Shown here one piece after another: positions 42,331 to 51,366 of a DNA stretch of 64,000 nt. Under the pieces are notes generated by a model. It saw only the letters and a list, made by a program, of their open reading frames with translations, was not told where the DNA came from and ran no database searches. The DNA lies in NCBI GenBank assembly GCA_036735545.1, contig DAINOD010000002.1:62001-126000 (forward strand). Direction: 5' to 3'. Made by a program: the position numbers and the translations under genes. Each line of letters begins with the position of its first letter. Positions within the stretch are counted from its first letter, which is position 1. The stretch comes from Rubrimonas sp036735545 (GTDB lineage Bacteria > Pseudomonadota > Alphaproteobacteria > Rhodobacterales > Rhodobacteraceae).

Positions 42331-44349
42331 GTGAGCAGGACCAGACGAGACCCCGCCGACCCTCTGCGGGCCGACCCGCGACCGCGCGCCGACAAGTCGC
42401 GCCGGGCGCGGCCGCGTGGCTCGTGGCTGTCGCGCGCGGTCTCCGCGCTGCTCTGGTGGGGCCTGCGGATGGGCCTGCGCGCGGGGGCGGTGTTCGCCGT
42501 CATCCTCGGCGTTTCGGTCTGGGTGATGCACGAGAGCCTGCCCGAGGCCGACGCGCTGCTCGACGGGCGGGCGCGGGGCTCGGTGACGCTGCTCGACCGC
42601 CATGGCGACGTCTTCGCGTGGCGGGGCGACCAGTTCGGCGGCGCCGTGCGCGTCGGCGACGTCTCGCCTCATCTGGTCAGCGCGGTGCTCGCGGCCGAGG
42701 ATCACCGCTACTACCGGCACTTCGGCGTCGACCCGATCGGGCTCGCGCGCGCGGCGTGGGTCAACTGGCGCGCGGGCCGCGTGGTGCAGGGCGGCTCCAC
42801 AATCACGCAGCAGGTGGCCAAGAACGTCTTTCTCTCCAGCGAACGCACGGTGGAGCGGAAGCTGAAGGAAATTCCCATGGCGCTGGCCATGGAGTGGAAA
42901 TACTCCAAGGACGAAATCCTGGCGATCTACCTCAACCGGGTCTATCTGGGCGCCGGCGCCTACGGCTTCGAAGCCGCCAGCCAACGCTATTTCGGCGTGC
43001 CGGCCAAATTCCTCGGGCCGGCGGAGTCGGCGATGCTTGCGGGCCTGCTGAAGGCGCCGTCGCGCTTCGCGCCGACCGCCGACATCGCCCGCAGCCAGGC
43101 CCGCGCCAACCTCGTGCTGGCGGCCATGGAGCGCCACGGCTTCGTCACGGCCGAGCAGGCCGCCCGCGCCCGCGCCGCCCCCGCCACGCTGTCGGAGGTC
43201 GCCGCCCGCCGGGCCGGCGGGCACTTCGCCGACTGGGCGATGGAGGCGGGCCCGGCCTATCTGACCCAGGCGACGCGGGAGGACGTGCTGATCCGCACCA
43301 CCTTCGACCCCGCGGCGCAGCAGGCGGCGGAGAGCGCGCTGGCGGAGGTGTTCTCGACCCGCGTCCGCGAGGGCTCCGGCGCGCAGGCGGCCATCGTGGT
43401 GATGACCCCCGACGGCGCCGTTCGCGCCATCGTCGGCGGGCGGGACGGAAACGCCGGCGGCTTCAATCGCGCCACTCAGGCGATGCGCCAGACCGGCAGC
43501 GCCTTCAAGCCCTTCGTCTACGCCGCCGCCATGGAGCGCGGCTTGTCGCCCGACGACGCCATCCTCGACGCGCCGCTGACCATGGGCCGGTGGTCGCCCG
43601 AGAACTACGGCGGCGGCTTCCGCGGGACGATCACGCTGCGCGAGGCGCTGGCGCAATCGGTCAACACCTCCGCCGTGCGCCTCTCCGAACAGGTCGGCCG
43701 CGGTCGGGTGCGCGCCATGGCGGCCAAACTCGGCGTCACGACGCCCGTCGCCGAGGGGCCGGCGGTCGCGCTGGGCGTGTCGGAAGCCACGCTGATCGAG
43801 ATGACCGGCGCCTTCGCGGCCTTCGCGTCAGGCGGCCTCGACGGTAGGCCCTGGGGCCTGCGCGAGGTGCGCGTGCGCGGCGACGCGGAACCGCTGATGC
43901 GCGGCGGCGACGGGCCGCGGCGGCGGCTGCTCGACCACCGCGTCGCCGGGCTGACCACGCACATGCTGGCCGAGGTGGTGCGCTCGGGCACGGGACAGCG
44001 CGCGGCGCTGCCCGACCGGCCCGTCGCGGGCAAGACCGGCACCACGCAGAACTTCCGCGACGCGTGGTTCGTCGGCTTCAGCGCGCAATACGTCGTCGGC
44101 GTCTGGATGGGCTACGACGACAACACGCCGCTGACCGGGGTCACGGGCGGCGGCCTGCCGGCGGCGATCTGGCGCGAGACCATGGCCCGGCTGCACCGCG
44201 GCTTGCCCGCCCAGCCCCTGCCCGAAATCGCCCCGGCGCCGCGCGCCCCCTCCCCCGCACCCGCCGTCGCCGTGGCGGCCACGGAGGACGACAGGGTGCT
44301 GGGCGGCATCCTGTCGGAGGTCATGCGCGCCATCGGCGCCCGGCAATGA
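42331..44349 (+). CDS. Class A penicillin-binding protein (PBP1 type)
   Basis: A bifunctional peptidoglycan synthase of 672 residues, anchored by one N-terminal helix (about residues 48-66). The glycosyltransferase domain has the catalytic Glu123 in LAAEDHRYYRHFGVD, plus GGSTITQQVAKN and YLNRVYLGAGAYG. The transpeptidase domain has Ser390 in TGSAFKPF, the SVN motif in AQSVNTSAVRL and KTGTTQNFRD. The tail is proline/alanine-rich. The GTG start has GAGAGGCG just upstream. It builds and cross-links the cell wall from the periplasmic side. Confidence 0.93.
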   Translation: MSRTRRDPADPLRADPRPRADKSRRARPRGSWLSRAVSALLWWGLRMGLRAGAVFAVILGVSVWVMHESLPEADALLDGRARGSVTLLDRHGDVFAWRGDQFGGAVRVGDVSPHLVSAVLAAEDHRYYRHFGVDPIGLARAAWVNWRAGRVVQGGSTITQQVAKNVFLSSERTVERKLKEIPMALAMEWKYSKDEILAIYLNRVYLGAGAYGFEAASQRYFGVPAKFLGPAESAMLAGLLKAPSRFAPTADIARSQARANLVLAAMERHGFVTAEQAARARAAPATLSEVAARRAGGHFADWAMEAGPAYLTQATREDVLIRTTFDPAAQQAAESALAEVFSTRVREGSGAQAAIVVMTPDGAVRAIVGGRDGNAGGFNRATQAMRQTGSAFKPFVYAAAMERGLSPDDAILDAPLTMGRWSPENYGGGFRGTITLREALAQSVNTSAVRLSEQVGRGRVRAMAAKLGVTTPVAEGPAVALGVSEATLIEMTGAFAAFASGGLDGRPWGLREVRVRGDAEPLMRGGDGPRRRLLDHRVAGLTTHMLAEVVRSGTGQRAALPDRPVAGKTGTTQNFRDAWFVGFSAQYVVGVWMGYDDNTPLTGVTGGGLPAAIWRETMARLHRGLPAQPLPEIAPAPRAPSPAPAVAVAATEDDRVLGGILSEVMRAIGARQ

Positions 44350-44438
44350 CGCCGCCCCGCGACCATGGGGCGTCGCGAAGGGCCTAGACGCGCCGCCCGG
44401 GCCGCACGACGGTCGCGCCGTCGCAACAGGGGTCTGGC

Positions 44439-46850
44439 ATGAAGTCTCACGCGCGGGTGGTGGTGATCGGCGGCGGCGTGGTGGGGGCCTCGGCGCTCTA
44501 CCACCTCACGAAGCTGGGTTGGTCGGACGTGATGCTGATCGAGCGGTCGGAGCTGACCTCCGGCTCGACCTGGCACGCCGCCGGCGGCTTTCACACCCTC
44601 AACGCCGACACCAACATGGCGGCGCTGCAGGGCTACACCATCCGCCTGTATCGCGAACTGGAGGCCGCCACCGGCCTGTCCTGCGGCCTGCACCATGTGG
44701 GCGGGATCACGCTGGCCGGCTCGCGCGACCGCTTCGACTATCTCAAGGCCGAGCACGCCAAGCACCTCTACATGGGCCTCGACACCCGAATCGTCGGGCC
44801 GGAGGAGATCCGCGAACTGTCGCCCATCACCAACGTCGAGGGCGTGCTGGGCGGGCTCTACGACCCGCTCGACGGCCACCTCGACCCCTACGGCACGACC
44901 CACGCCTACGCCAAGGCCGCGCAGAACGGCGGGGCGTCGATCGTGCTGCGCACGCCCGTCACCGCCACCCGCCCCACGGCCGAGGGCTGGGCGGTGGAGA
45001 CGCCCGCGGGCACCCTGACGTGCGAGCATCTGGTGAACGCCGCGGGCCTGTGGGCGCGCGAGGTGGGCGCGATGGCGGGCGTCTACCTGCCCTTGCACCC
45101 CGTCGAACACCAGTATCTCGTCACCGAGGAGACGCCGGAGGTCTACGAGCGCTCCTCCGAGCTGCCCCATGTCATGGACCCCGAGGGCGAGAGCTATCTG
45201 CGCCAGGAGGGCCGCGGCCTGTGCATCGGCTTCTACGAGCAGCAGATGGACCTCTGGGCCGTGGACGGCACGCCTTCGGGTTTCGGCCACGAGTTGCTGA
45301 ACGACAATCTCGACCGCATCGGCGACAGCCTCGCCTTCGCCTTCCGCCGCTTTCCGGTGCTGGAGCGCGCCGGGATCAAGCGCGTCATCAACGGCCCCTT
45401 CACCTTCGCCCCCGACGGCAACCCGTTGATCGGCCCGGTTCCGGGCTTGCGCAACTACTGGGCCGCCTGCGGGGTGATGGCGGGGTTCAGCCAGGGCGGC
45501 GGGGTGGGCCTGAGCCTCGCCCAGTGGATGGTGGAGGGCGAGCCGGGCCGCGACGTGATGGCGATGGACGTCGCCCGTTTCGGGCCGTGGATAACGCCCG
45601 CATACACGCGCGCCACCGTGCGCCAGAACTACCAGCGCCGCTTCTCCATCAGCTACCCCAACGAGGAGCTGCCGGCCGGCCGCCCCCACCAGACGACGCC
45701 CGCCCACCCGATCCTGAAGGCGCACCGCGCCGTTTTCGGCCACGCCTACGGGCTCGAGGTCGCCAACTACTTCGCCCCCGAGGGCGAGCCGCTGTTCGAG
45801 ACGCCGAGCTTCCGCCGCTCAAACGCCTTCGACGCGACGGGCGCGGAGTGCCGGGCCGTGCGGGAGGGCGTCGGGATCAACGAGATCGCCAATTTCGGCA
45901 AGTATCGCGTCGAAGGGCCGGGCGCCGAGGCGTGGCTCGACCGCGTCATGGCCGGGCGCCTGCCGCGCGAGGGGCGCATCGCGCTCTCGCCCATGCTGAG
46001 CCCGAAGGGCAGGCTGATCGGCGACTTCACCATCACCAGTCTCGGCGCCGGGCGCTGGCAGCTGACCGCCAGCTACGGCGCGCGCGCCTATCACGGCCGC
46101 TGGTTCGCGCAGACCTTGGCGCCCGGCGTGTCCGTGCGCGACGTGTCGCTGGAGCTGCTCGGCTTCCAGATCGCCGGGCCGCGGGCGAAGGAGCTGCTGG
46201 GCCGCGTGGCGCGCGGCGACGTCTCCACCGCCGCCCTGCCCTTCCTGTCCGCGCGCGAGTTCGACATCGGCCTCTCCCGCGCGCTGGTGCAGCGCGTCAG
46301 CTACACCGGCGATCTCGGCTACGAGATCTACGTCCCCGCCGCCGAACAGGCCGCGCTGTGGGAGACGCTTTGGGAGGCCGGCCGCGACCTCGGGCTGCGC
46401 CCCTTCGGGATGCGCGCCATGATGAGCCTGCGGCTGGAGAAGGGGTTCGGGTCATGGATGCGCGAGTTCCGCCCCGACTACACGCCCTGCGAGACGGGGC
46501 TCGACCGCTTCGTCGCCTGGGGCAAGAACGCCGACTTCATCGGCCGGGCCGCCGCCATGGCCGAGCGGGAGCGCGGACCCTCGCGCCGGCTTTGCACGCT
46601 TGCGGTGGAGGCGGACGACGCCGACGTGGTGGCCGACGAGCCGATCTGGGCGGACGGCCGCGTCGTCGGCTTCTGCACCTCGGGCGGCTATGCGCACTGG
46701 GCCGGCGTATCCGTCGCCAACGGCTTCCTGCCGCCGGAGATGATCGCCGAGGGCGCGGCGGTCGAGGTGGAGCTCCTCGGCGAGCGCCGCCCGGCGCGGG
46801 TGTTCGTCAGGCCGCTGTTCGACCCGGACAGCGCGCGGATGCGCGCCTGA
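44439..46850 (+). CDS. Dimethylglycine/sarcosine dehydrogenase-like FAD oxidoreductase with GcvT domain
   Basis: An 803-residue flavoprotein. The N-terminal Rossmann loop is VVVIGGGVVGASALYHLTKL. The STWHAAGGFH motif carries the histidine that binds FAD covalently in dimethylglycine dehydrogenases. A DAO-type domain fills the first half, and the C-terminal half is a GcvT-like folate-binding aminomethyltransferase domain (GAECRAVREGVGINEIANFG through YTGDLGYEIYVP). Relatives demethylate dimethylglycine or sarcosine and pass one-carbon units to tetrahydrofolate. No other glycine-betaine catabolic gene is adjacent, so the substrate is open. Confidence 0.88.
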   Translation: MKSHARVVVIGGGVVGASALYHLTKLGWSDVMLIERSELTSGSTWHAAGGFHTLNADTNMAALQGYTIRLYRELEAATGLSCGLHHVGGITLAGSRDRFDYLKAEHAKHLYMGLDTRIVGPEEIRELSPITNVEGVLGGLYDPLDGHLDPYGTTHAYAKAAQNGGASIVLRTPVTATRPTAEGWAVETPAGTLTCEHLVNAAGLWAREVGAMAGVYLPLHPVEHQYLVTEETPEVYERSSELPHVMDPEGESYLRQEGRGLCIGFYEQQMDLWAVDGTPSGFGHELLNDNLDRIGDSLAFAFRRFPVLERAGIKRVINGPFTFAPDGNPLIGPVPGLRNYWAACGVMAGFSQGGGVGLSLAQWMVEGEPGRDVMAMDVARFGPWITPAYTRATVRQNYQRRFSISYPNEELPAGRPHQTTPAHPILKAHRAVFGHAYGLEVANYFAPEGEPLFETPSFRRSNAFDATGAECRAVREGVGINEIANFGKYRVEGPGAEAWLDRVMAGRLPREGRIALSPMLSPKGRLIGDFTITSLGAGRWQLTASYGARAYHGRWFAQTLAPGVSVRDVSLELLGFQIAGPRAKELLGRVARGDVSTAALPFLSAREFDIGLSRALVQRVSYTGDLGYEIYVPAAEQAALWETLWEAGRDLGLRPFGMRAMMSLRLEKGFGSWMREFRPDYTPCETGLDRFVAWGKNADFIGRAAAMAERERGPSRRLCTLAVEADDADVVADEPIWADGRVVGFCTSGGYAHWAGVSVANGFLPPEMIAEGAAVEVELLGERRPARVFVRPLFDPDSARMRA

Positions 46851-46908
46851 GGCGCCCCTGCGCGGACGCCCGCTTGACCGCGCGCCGCGTCGCGCTTCCT
46901 TACGCGCC

Positions 46909-47514
46909 ATGGCGACAAGGATGCGACGGATGCTGCTGGCGGTGGGCGTGGGCGTCGGCGCGTTGGGGCTGCTCGCGGTGGGCGGCTGGGCCTATGCGAG
47001 TCTGACCGTGGCCGAACCCCCTTTCGAGACCCTGCGCGCCGAGGGCGACTTCGAGTTGCGCGCCTACCCCGCGCTGGTGGTGGCCGAGACCGCCCGGTCC
47101 GGCGACCGGCGAACGGCGGTGCGCGCCGGCTTCTCGCCGCTGGCCGGCTACATCTTCGCCCGCGAGCGCGAGGGCGAGAAGATCGCCATGACCGCCCCGG
47201 TCACCCAGCGCCGCGAGGGCGACGGCTGGACCGTGCAGTTCGTCATGCCCGAGGGCCGCACGCTGGCCGATCTGCCCGCCCCTGCGGGGTCCGAGGTGCG
47301 GCTTGACGAATGGCCCGCCGCCCGGCGCGCGGCGGTGCGCTTCTCGGGCGTCGCCGACGACGCCTCCATCGCCGCCGCCGAGGCGCGGCTGCGCGCATGG
47401 ATGGCGGCGCAGGGCCTGACCGACGCCGGCGATCCGCCGCTCTACGCCTACTACAACGACCCCTTCACGCCGGGCTTCCTGCGCCGCAACGAGGTGCTGG
47501 TGACGGTGGAGTGA
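46909..47514 (+). CDS. SOUL-family haem-binding protein
   Basis: A 201-residue protein with one N-terminal membrane helix (about residues 7-30), then a SOUL domain beginning EPPFETLRAEGDFELRAYPA and containing EKIAMTAPVTQR and a C-terminal YAYYNDPFTPGFLRRNEV. SOUL proteins bind haem or porphyrins. The domain would lie outside the cytoplasmic membrane. It ends at an unusually long, hairpin-rich convergent region before trpE. Confidence 0.88.
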   Translation: MATRMRRMLLAVGVGVGALGLLAVGGWAYASLTVAEPPFETLRAEGDFELRAYPALVVAETARSGDRRTAVRAGFSPLAGYIFAREREGEKIAMTAPVTQRREGDGWTVQFVMPEGRTLADLPAPAGSEVRLDEWPAARRAAVRFSGVADDASIAAAEARLRAWMAAQGLTDAGDPPLYAYYNDPFTPGFLRRNEVLVTVE

Positions 47515-47610
47515 GGGCGGGCGCGCTGCGCGGCGGTGAGCCCTGCGAGCGCGACCGGCGAGGATGCGCACAAGGCGGACGGTCGCTGCTGGGCGCCGCG
47601 ACGCGCGAAG

Positions 47611-47633
47611 GCGACTTGCCGGCGGCAAGTCGC
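47611..47633. repeat. Inverted repeat 1
   Basis: Perfect 10-bp stem GCGACTTGCC / GGCAAGTCGC with a three-base loop, about 97 bases beyond the SOUL stop. Confidence 0.8.
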
Positions 47634-47729
47634 GCGCGTCGCATCGGCGCAGGCGCGAGCCGGAGCCGATTTCGGCGGTAGGGTCTTGGTGAGACGGAGG
47701 GCGGCGGCGACCGCCCGGGCGGCGCTGAA

Positions 47730-47758
47730 GGCGACGCCCGCGGGGGGCGGGCGTCGCC
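47730..47758. repeat. Inverted repeat 2
   Basis: Perfect 12-bp stem GGCGACGCCCGC / GCGGGCGTCGCC with a GGGGG loop. Its right arm shares four bases with the next hairpin, so the two cannot fold fully at once. Confidence 0.8.
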
Positions 47759-47788
47759 GCCCGGCGGGCTTTGGCCCACCGGGCGGCG
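47755..47788. repeat. Inverted repeat 3
   Basis: A 15-bp stem with a single C-A mismatch (CGCCGCCCGGCGGGC / GCCCACCGGGCGGCG) and a TTTG loop. Confidence 0.8.
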
Positions 47789-47810
47789 CCAGGCGCAACC
47801 CGCGGCGCCG

Positions 47811-47834
47811 GCCGCCGGGCGATGGCCCGGCGGC
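47811..47834. repeat. Inverted repeat 4
   Basis: Perfect 10-bp stem GCCGCCGGGC / GCCCGGCGGC with a GATG loop, about 60 bases from the trpE stop. Confidence 0.8.
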
Positions 47835-47895
47835 GGGAAGCGTCGCCACCAGATGGCGGCGAACGACCGCCTTCCGCGCATCCCGACGACTCCCC

Positions 47896-49404
47896 CTACC
47901 CGTTCCCCCGCCCTGCGAAGCGCCCCGCCTCCTCGGCGGCGCGCATCAGCGCGCGGGCCTTGTGAACGGTCTCCATCCGCTCCGCCTCGGGGTCGCTGTC
48001 GTGCACGATCCCGCCGCCGGCCTGCACGAACATCTGGCCGTCCTTCAGCACCGCCGTGCGCAGGGCGATGCAGAAGTCCATGTCGCCGCCGGCGCCGAAG
48101 TAGCCCACGCCGCCGGCGTAGACGCCGCGCTTCTCGGTCTCCAGCTCGTCGATGATCTCCATGGCCCGCACCTTGGGCGCGCCCGAGACCGTGCCGGCGG
48201 GCAGGCCCGCGAGCAGCGCCGACAGCGCGTCGTGCTCAGGGCGCAGCCGGCCGTCCACGTTGGAGACGATGTGCATGACGTGGCTGTAGCGCTCGACGGT
48301 GAACTGGGCGTTGGGGTCCACCGTGCCGATCCGCGCCACCCGGCCCACGTCGTTGCGACCGAGGTCGAGCAGCATCAGGTGCTCCGCCCGCTCCTTGGGG
48401 TCGGCGAGCAGCTCCGCCTCCAGCCGCGCGTCGTCCTCCGCCGTGGCGCCCCTCGGCCGGGTGCCGGCGATGGGGCGGATCGTGACGAGATCGCCGCGCA
48501 CGCGCACCAGCGTCTCGGGGCTGGCGCCGGTCACCTGGAACGGGCCGAAGTTGAAGAAGAACATGTAAGGCGAAGGGTTGGTGCGCCGCAGCGCGCGGTA
48601 GAGCGCGAAGGGCGGCCGCTCGAAGGGCAGCGTCCAGCGCTGCGAGGCCACGACCTGAAAGATGTCGCCGGCGGCGATGTAGTCCTTCGCCCGCAGCACC
48701 ATGGCGCGATAGGCGTCCTCGTCGGTGTTGGAGACCGGCGCCGACGGCGGCGCGGCGTCGGGCGCGGCCCGGTCGGCGGCCGGCGCGCGGTCCAGCGCGT
48801 CCACCGCGTCCGACAGCCGCTCGGCGGCGCGGGCGTAGGCCGCGCGCGCGCTCTCGCCCTCGGCGGCCCAGACGGGGGCGACCAGCGTCACCTCGTCCCG
48901 GGCGTTGTCGAGGATCGCCACCACGGTCGGACGCAGCAGCAGCGCGTCGGGCAGGCCCAGCGGGTCGGGGTTCGGCGCGGGCAGCCGCTCGACAAGCCGC
49001 ACCATGTCGTAGCCGAAATAGCCGAACAGCCCGGCGGCCATGGGCGGCAGCCCCTCGGGCAGGGCGATGCGGCTTTCGGCGATCAGGGCGCGCAGGCTCT
49101 CCAGCGGCGGGCGCGGGTCGTCCTCGAAGGCGGCGTCGTCGAAGCGGGCGGCGCGGTTGACGGCGGCGCTATCGCCCCTGCAACGCCAGATCAGGTCGGG
49201 CTTCATGCCGATCACGGAATAGCGCCCGCGCGCCTCGCCGCCGGTGACGCTCTCCAGCAGGAAGCTGTCGCGCCGCGCCTCGGCGAGCTTGAGCATCATC
49301 GACACCGGCGTGTCGAGGTCGGCGGCGAGGCGGACCCACAGCGCCTGGTTCTCGCCGCGGCCATGGGCGGCGGCGAAGGCGTCGAAGGCCGGGGCGATCT
49401 CCAC
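47896..49404 (-). CDS. trpE: Anthranilate synthase component I
   Basis: A 502-residue chorismate-using enzyme catalysing the first step of tryptophan synthesis with the glutaminase TrpG. The N-terminal feedback site contains LLESVTGGEARGRYSVIG. The catalytic part contains AAGDIFQVVASQRW, NPSPYMFFFNFG, IRPIAGTRPRG, LMLLDLGRNDVGR, GTVSGAPKVRAMEII and AGGVGYFG. The GTG start just after the PpiD stop gives VEIAPAFDAF, matching relatives. trpG, trpD and trpC do not follow, so trpE is separated from the rest of its pathway. The two genes are probably one transcript. Confidence 0.95.
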   Translation of the reverse strand: MEIAPAFDAFAAAHGRGENQALWVRLAADLDTPVSMMLKLAEARRDSFLLESVTGGEARGRYSVIGMKPDLIWRCRGDSAAVNRAARFDDAAFEDDPRPPLESLRALIAESRIALPEGLPPMAAGLFGYFGYDMVRLVERLPAPNPDPLGLPDALLLRPTVVAILDNARDEVTLVAPVWAAEGESARAAYARAAERLSDAVDALDRAPAADRAAPDAAPPSAPVSNTDEDAYRAMVLRAKDYIAAGDIFQVVASQRWTLPFERPPFALYRALRRTNPSPYMFFFNFGPFQVTGASPETLVRVRGDLVTIRPIAGTRPRGATAEDDARLEAELLADPKERAEHLMLLDLGRNDVGRVARIGTVDPNAQFTVERYSHVMHIVSNVDGRLRPEHDALSALLAGLPAGTVSGAPKVRAMEIIDELETEKRGVYAGGVGYFGAGGDMDFCIALRTAVLKDGQMFVQAGGGIVHDSDPEAERMETVHKARALMRAAEEAGRFAGRGNG

Positions 49405-49405
49405 C

Positions 49406-51238
49406 TCAGGCGCCCAGTTGGGAGAGCACCGATTCCACCACCGCGGGGTTGATCGCCACTCCCGCCTCGGCCTCCAGCGCGCGGCCGAGATACTCCAGCT
49501 GATCCTGCGCGACCGAGCCGGCCAGCGCCTGCGCCAGCGCGCCGACGACGGCCTCCGCGCCCTCGGGCGGCAGGACTTCGCGCAAGACGGCGACGGTCGC
49601 CGACTGCGCCCCGGCGGTCGCGGCCACGGCGCCGGGCTCGGCGGCGAACAGGCGCGCCCGCGCCGCCTCGCCCAGCCGCGGGTCGGGGTCGCGGCGGCGC
49701 AGGGGGCCGACGGGCTCGACCGGCCGGCCATGCTCCTCGGCCAGCGCCGCCAGCGTCTCGCCAGCGGCCAGCCGGGCGGCCAGGGCCTCCGCCGCCTCGG
49801 CCAGCGCGGCGCGGCGTCGATCGGCGCGCCAGGCGGCGGCGACGGCGGGGCGGATGTCGGCCAGCGGCGGCGTGGCGGCGGGGGTCACGGCGTCCACCCG
49901 CACGGCGAGATAGCCGCCGTCCCCCAGGCGGATCAGGTCGCGCTCGGCGCCCTGCCGGGCGGCGAAGGCCTCCTCCAGGAAGGCGTCCTCGGGCACGCCG
50001 TCCGGCGCGGGACCGGTCGCTGTCGCGCCCTCGACACGGCCGAACGGCAGGGCGAGCTCCTGCGCCACCTCCTCCAGCGTCGCGCCGCCGGCGCGCAGAT
50101 CCTCGGCGGTCTCGGCGACGCGATCGGCCTCGGGGCCGCCCAGCCGGGCGGCGAGTTCGGCCGCGAGACCCTCGCGCACGTCCTCGAAGGGCACGACGTC
50201 GGCGGGCTCGATCTCCGTCACCGACATCAGCGCGAAGCCGGTCGCGGTCTGGGCGGGGCCTGCGACGCCGGGGCCGGACAGGGCGAAGGCGGCGGGGCCG
50301 CGGGCGTCGGGCAGCTCGCCCTGCTCGACGAAGCCCAGCGCGGCGTCGGCGCGGCTGAGCCCCTTCTCCGCCAGCAGCGCGTCGAACCCCTCGCCGGCGT
50401 CCAGCCGGTCGCGGGCGGCCTGCGCCTCCGGCAGCGTGGCGTAGACGATCTGATCGACGGCGCGCCGCTCCTCGCGCACGAAGTCGCGGCGGCGGTCGTC
50501 GTAGAGCTGGCGCAGCTCCGCCTCGTCGATCTCGCCTGCGAGCCGCGCCGGGTCGACGCGCAGCCACGCCACGTCGCGCCGCTCGGGCGTCTGGAACTGC
50601 GCGCCGCGCTCGGACAGGAAGGCCTCCAGCGCGGCGTCGTCGGGCTCGGCGACCTCGATCCCCAGCGCGTCGGCGTCCAGCGTCAGCGCGTCGAACAGCC
50701 GGCGCTCCTCGCGGAAGGCGACCATCGCCGCGGCCGCGCCGGGGGGCGCCGAGGCGGCGGCGGCCGACTGGGAGATCAGCCCGGACGCTATGGAGCGGCG
50801 CACCGTCTCCTCGTAGGCGCCGACCGAGCGGAAGGCTCGGCGGACCGCGTTCTGGTATTGCGTCGCGTCGAACTGACCGGCGACCTGGAAGGCCGCCTCG
50901 CCGCGCACCTGGCGGGCCACGGCCTCGTCTGGCGCGGACAGGCCGAGCCTGGCGGCGGCGTCGTCCAGCGCCGCCTCGCGCACCATGCGCGCGAGCACGA
51001 AGCGGTCCAGCCCCATGGGGCGGATCTGGGTGTTGTCCAAACCGAAGCGCTGCCGCTCGCGGCTCAGCACCGAGGCGAAGACCTCCGCCTCCACGACCTG
51101 ATCGCCCACGGTCGCGACGCGGGTGGAGAAGCCCGAGCCGACGCCCTCGATGCCCCACACCGCGAAGCTGAGCACCAGAAGGCCCAGAAGCGCCTTGGCG
51201 ACCCAGGATCTGATGGCGCGGCGGAGAAACTCGATCAT
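49406..51238 (-). CDS. ppiD: PpiD-type periplasmic peptidyl-prolyl isomerase / chaperone
   Basis: A 610-residue protein with one N-terminal membrane anchor (AKALLGLLVLSFAVWGIEGV, residues ~14-33), a SurA-like N-terminal domain with DQVVEAEVFASVLSRERQRF, a central parvulin-like domain around DQIVYATLPEAQAARDRL to GFVEQGELPD, and a long helical C-terminus. It would assist folding of outer-membrane and secreted proteins at the periplasmic face. Family length is typical. It is divergent from polA and lies immediately upstream of trpE. Confidence 0.87.
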   Translation of the reverse strand: MIEFLRRAIRSWVAKALLGLLVLSFAVWGIEGVGSGFSTRVATVGDQVVEAEVFASVLSRERQRFGLDNTQIRPMGLDRFVLARMVREAALDDAAARLGLSAPDEAVARQVRGEAAFQVAGQFDATQYQNAVRRAFRSVGAYEETVRRSIASGLISQSAAAASAPPGAAAAMVAFREERRLFDALTLDADALGIEVAEPDDAALEAFLSERGAQFQTPERRDVAWLRVDPARLAGEIDEAELRQLYDDRRRDFVREERRAVDQIVYATLPEAQAARDRLDAGEGFDALLAEKGLSRADAALGFVEQGELPDARGPAAFALSGPGVAGPAQTATGFALMSVTEIEPADVVPFEDVREGLAAELAARLGGPEADRVAETAEDLRAGGATLEEVAQELALPFGRVEGATATGPAPDGVPEDAFLEEAFAARQGAERDLIRLGDGGYLAVRVDAVTPAATPPLADIRPAVAAAWRADRRRAALAEAAEALAARLAAGETLAALAEEHGRPVEPVGPLRRRDPDPRLGEAARARLFAAEPGAVAATAGAQSATVAVLREVLPPEGAEAVVGALAQALAGSVAQDQLEYLGRALEAEAGVAINPAVVESVLSQLGA

Positions 51239-51366
51239 CGCTGGAACCCCGGTTCTCAGTTTGCGCGGACCATAGGCGCCGCCCCCCGCCGTCGCAAGGC
51301 CGCGCCGCCGCTTGCCGCGCGCCGCCCGGCGGCTAGGATCGCCCGCGCAGCGACGGGGAGCGTATC

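Larger units (their letters stand above)
47515..47895. other. Hairpin-rich non-coding convergent region
   Basis: A stretch of 381 bases between the SOUL and trpE genes with no plausible protein. Open frames here translate into arginine/proline-rich low-complexity sequence typical of random GC-rich DNA. It carries at least four strong hairpins between 47611 and 47834. Other convergent gene pairs in this window are mostly separated by 2-52 bases, so this spacer stands out. Confidence 0.7.

Noticed and set aside
47465..47881. Minus-strand gene of about 138 codons in the SOUL/trpE spacer
   Set aside because: The product is low-complexity and Pro/Arg/Ala-rich, overlaps the SOUL coding end, has no recognisable motif, and the DNA is dominated by hairpins.
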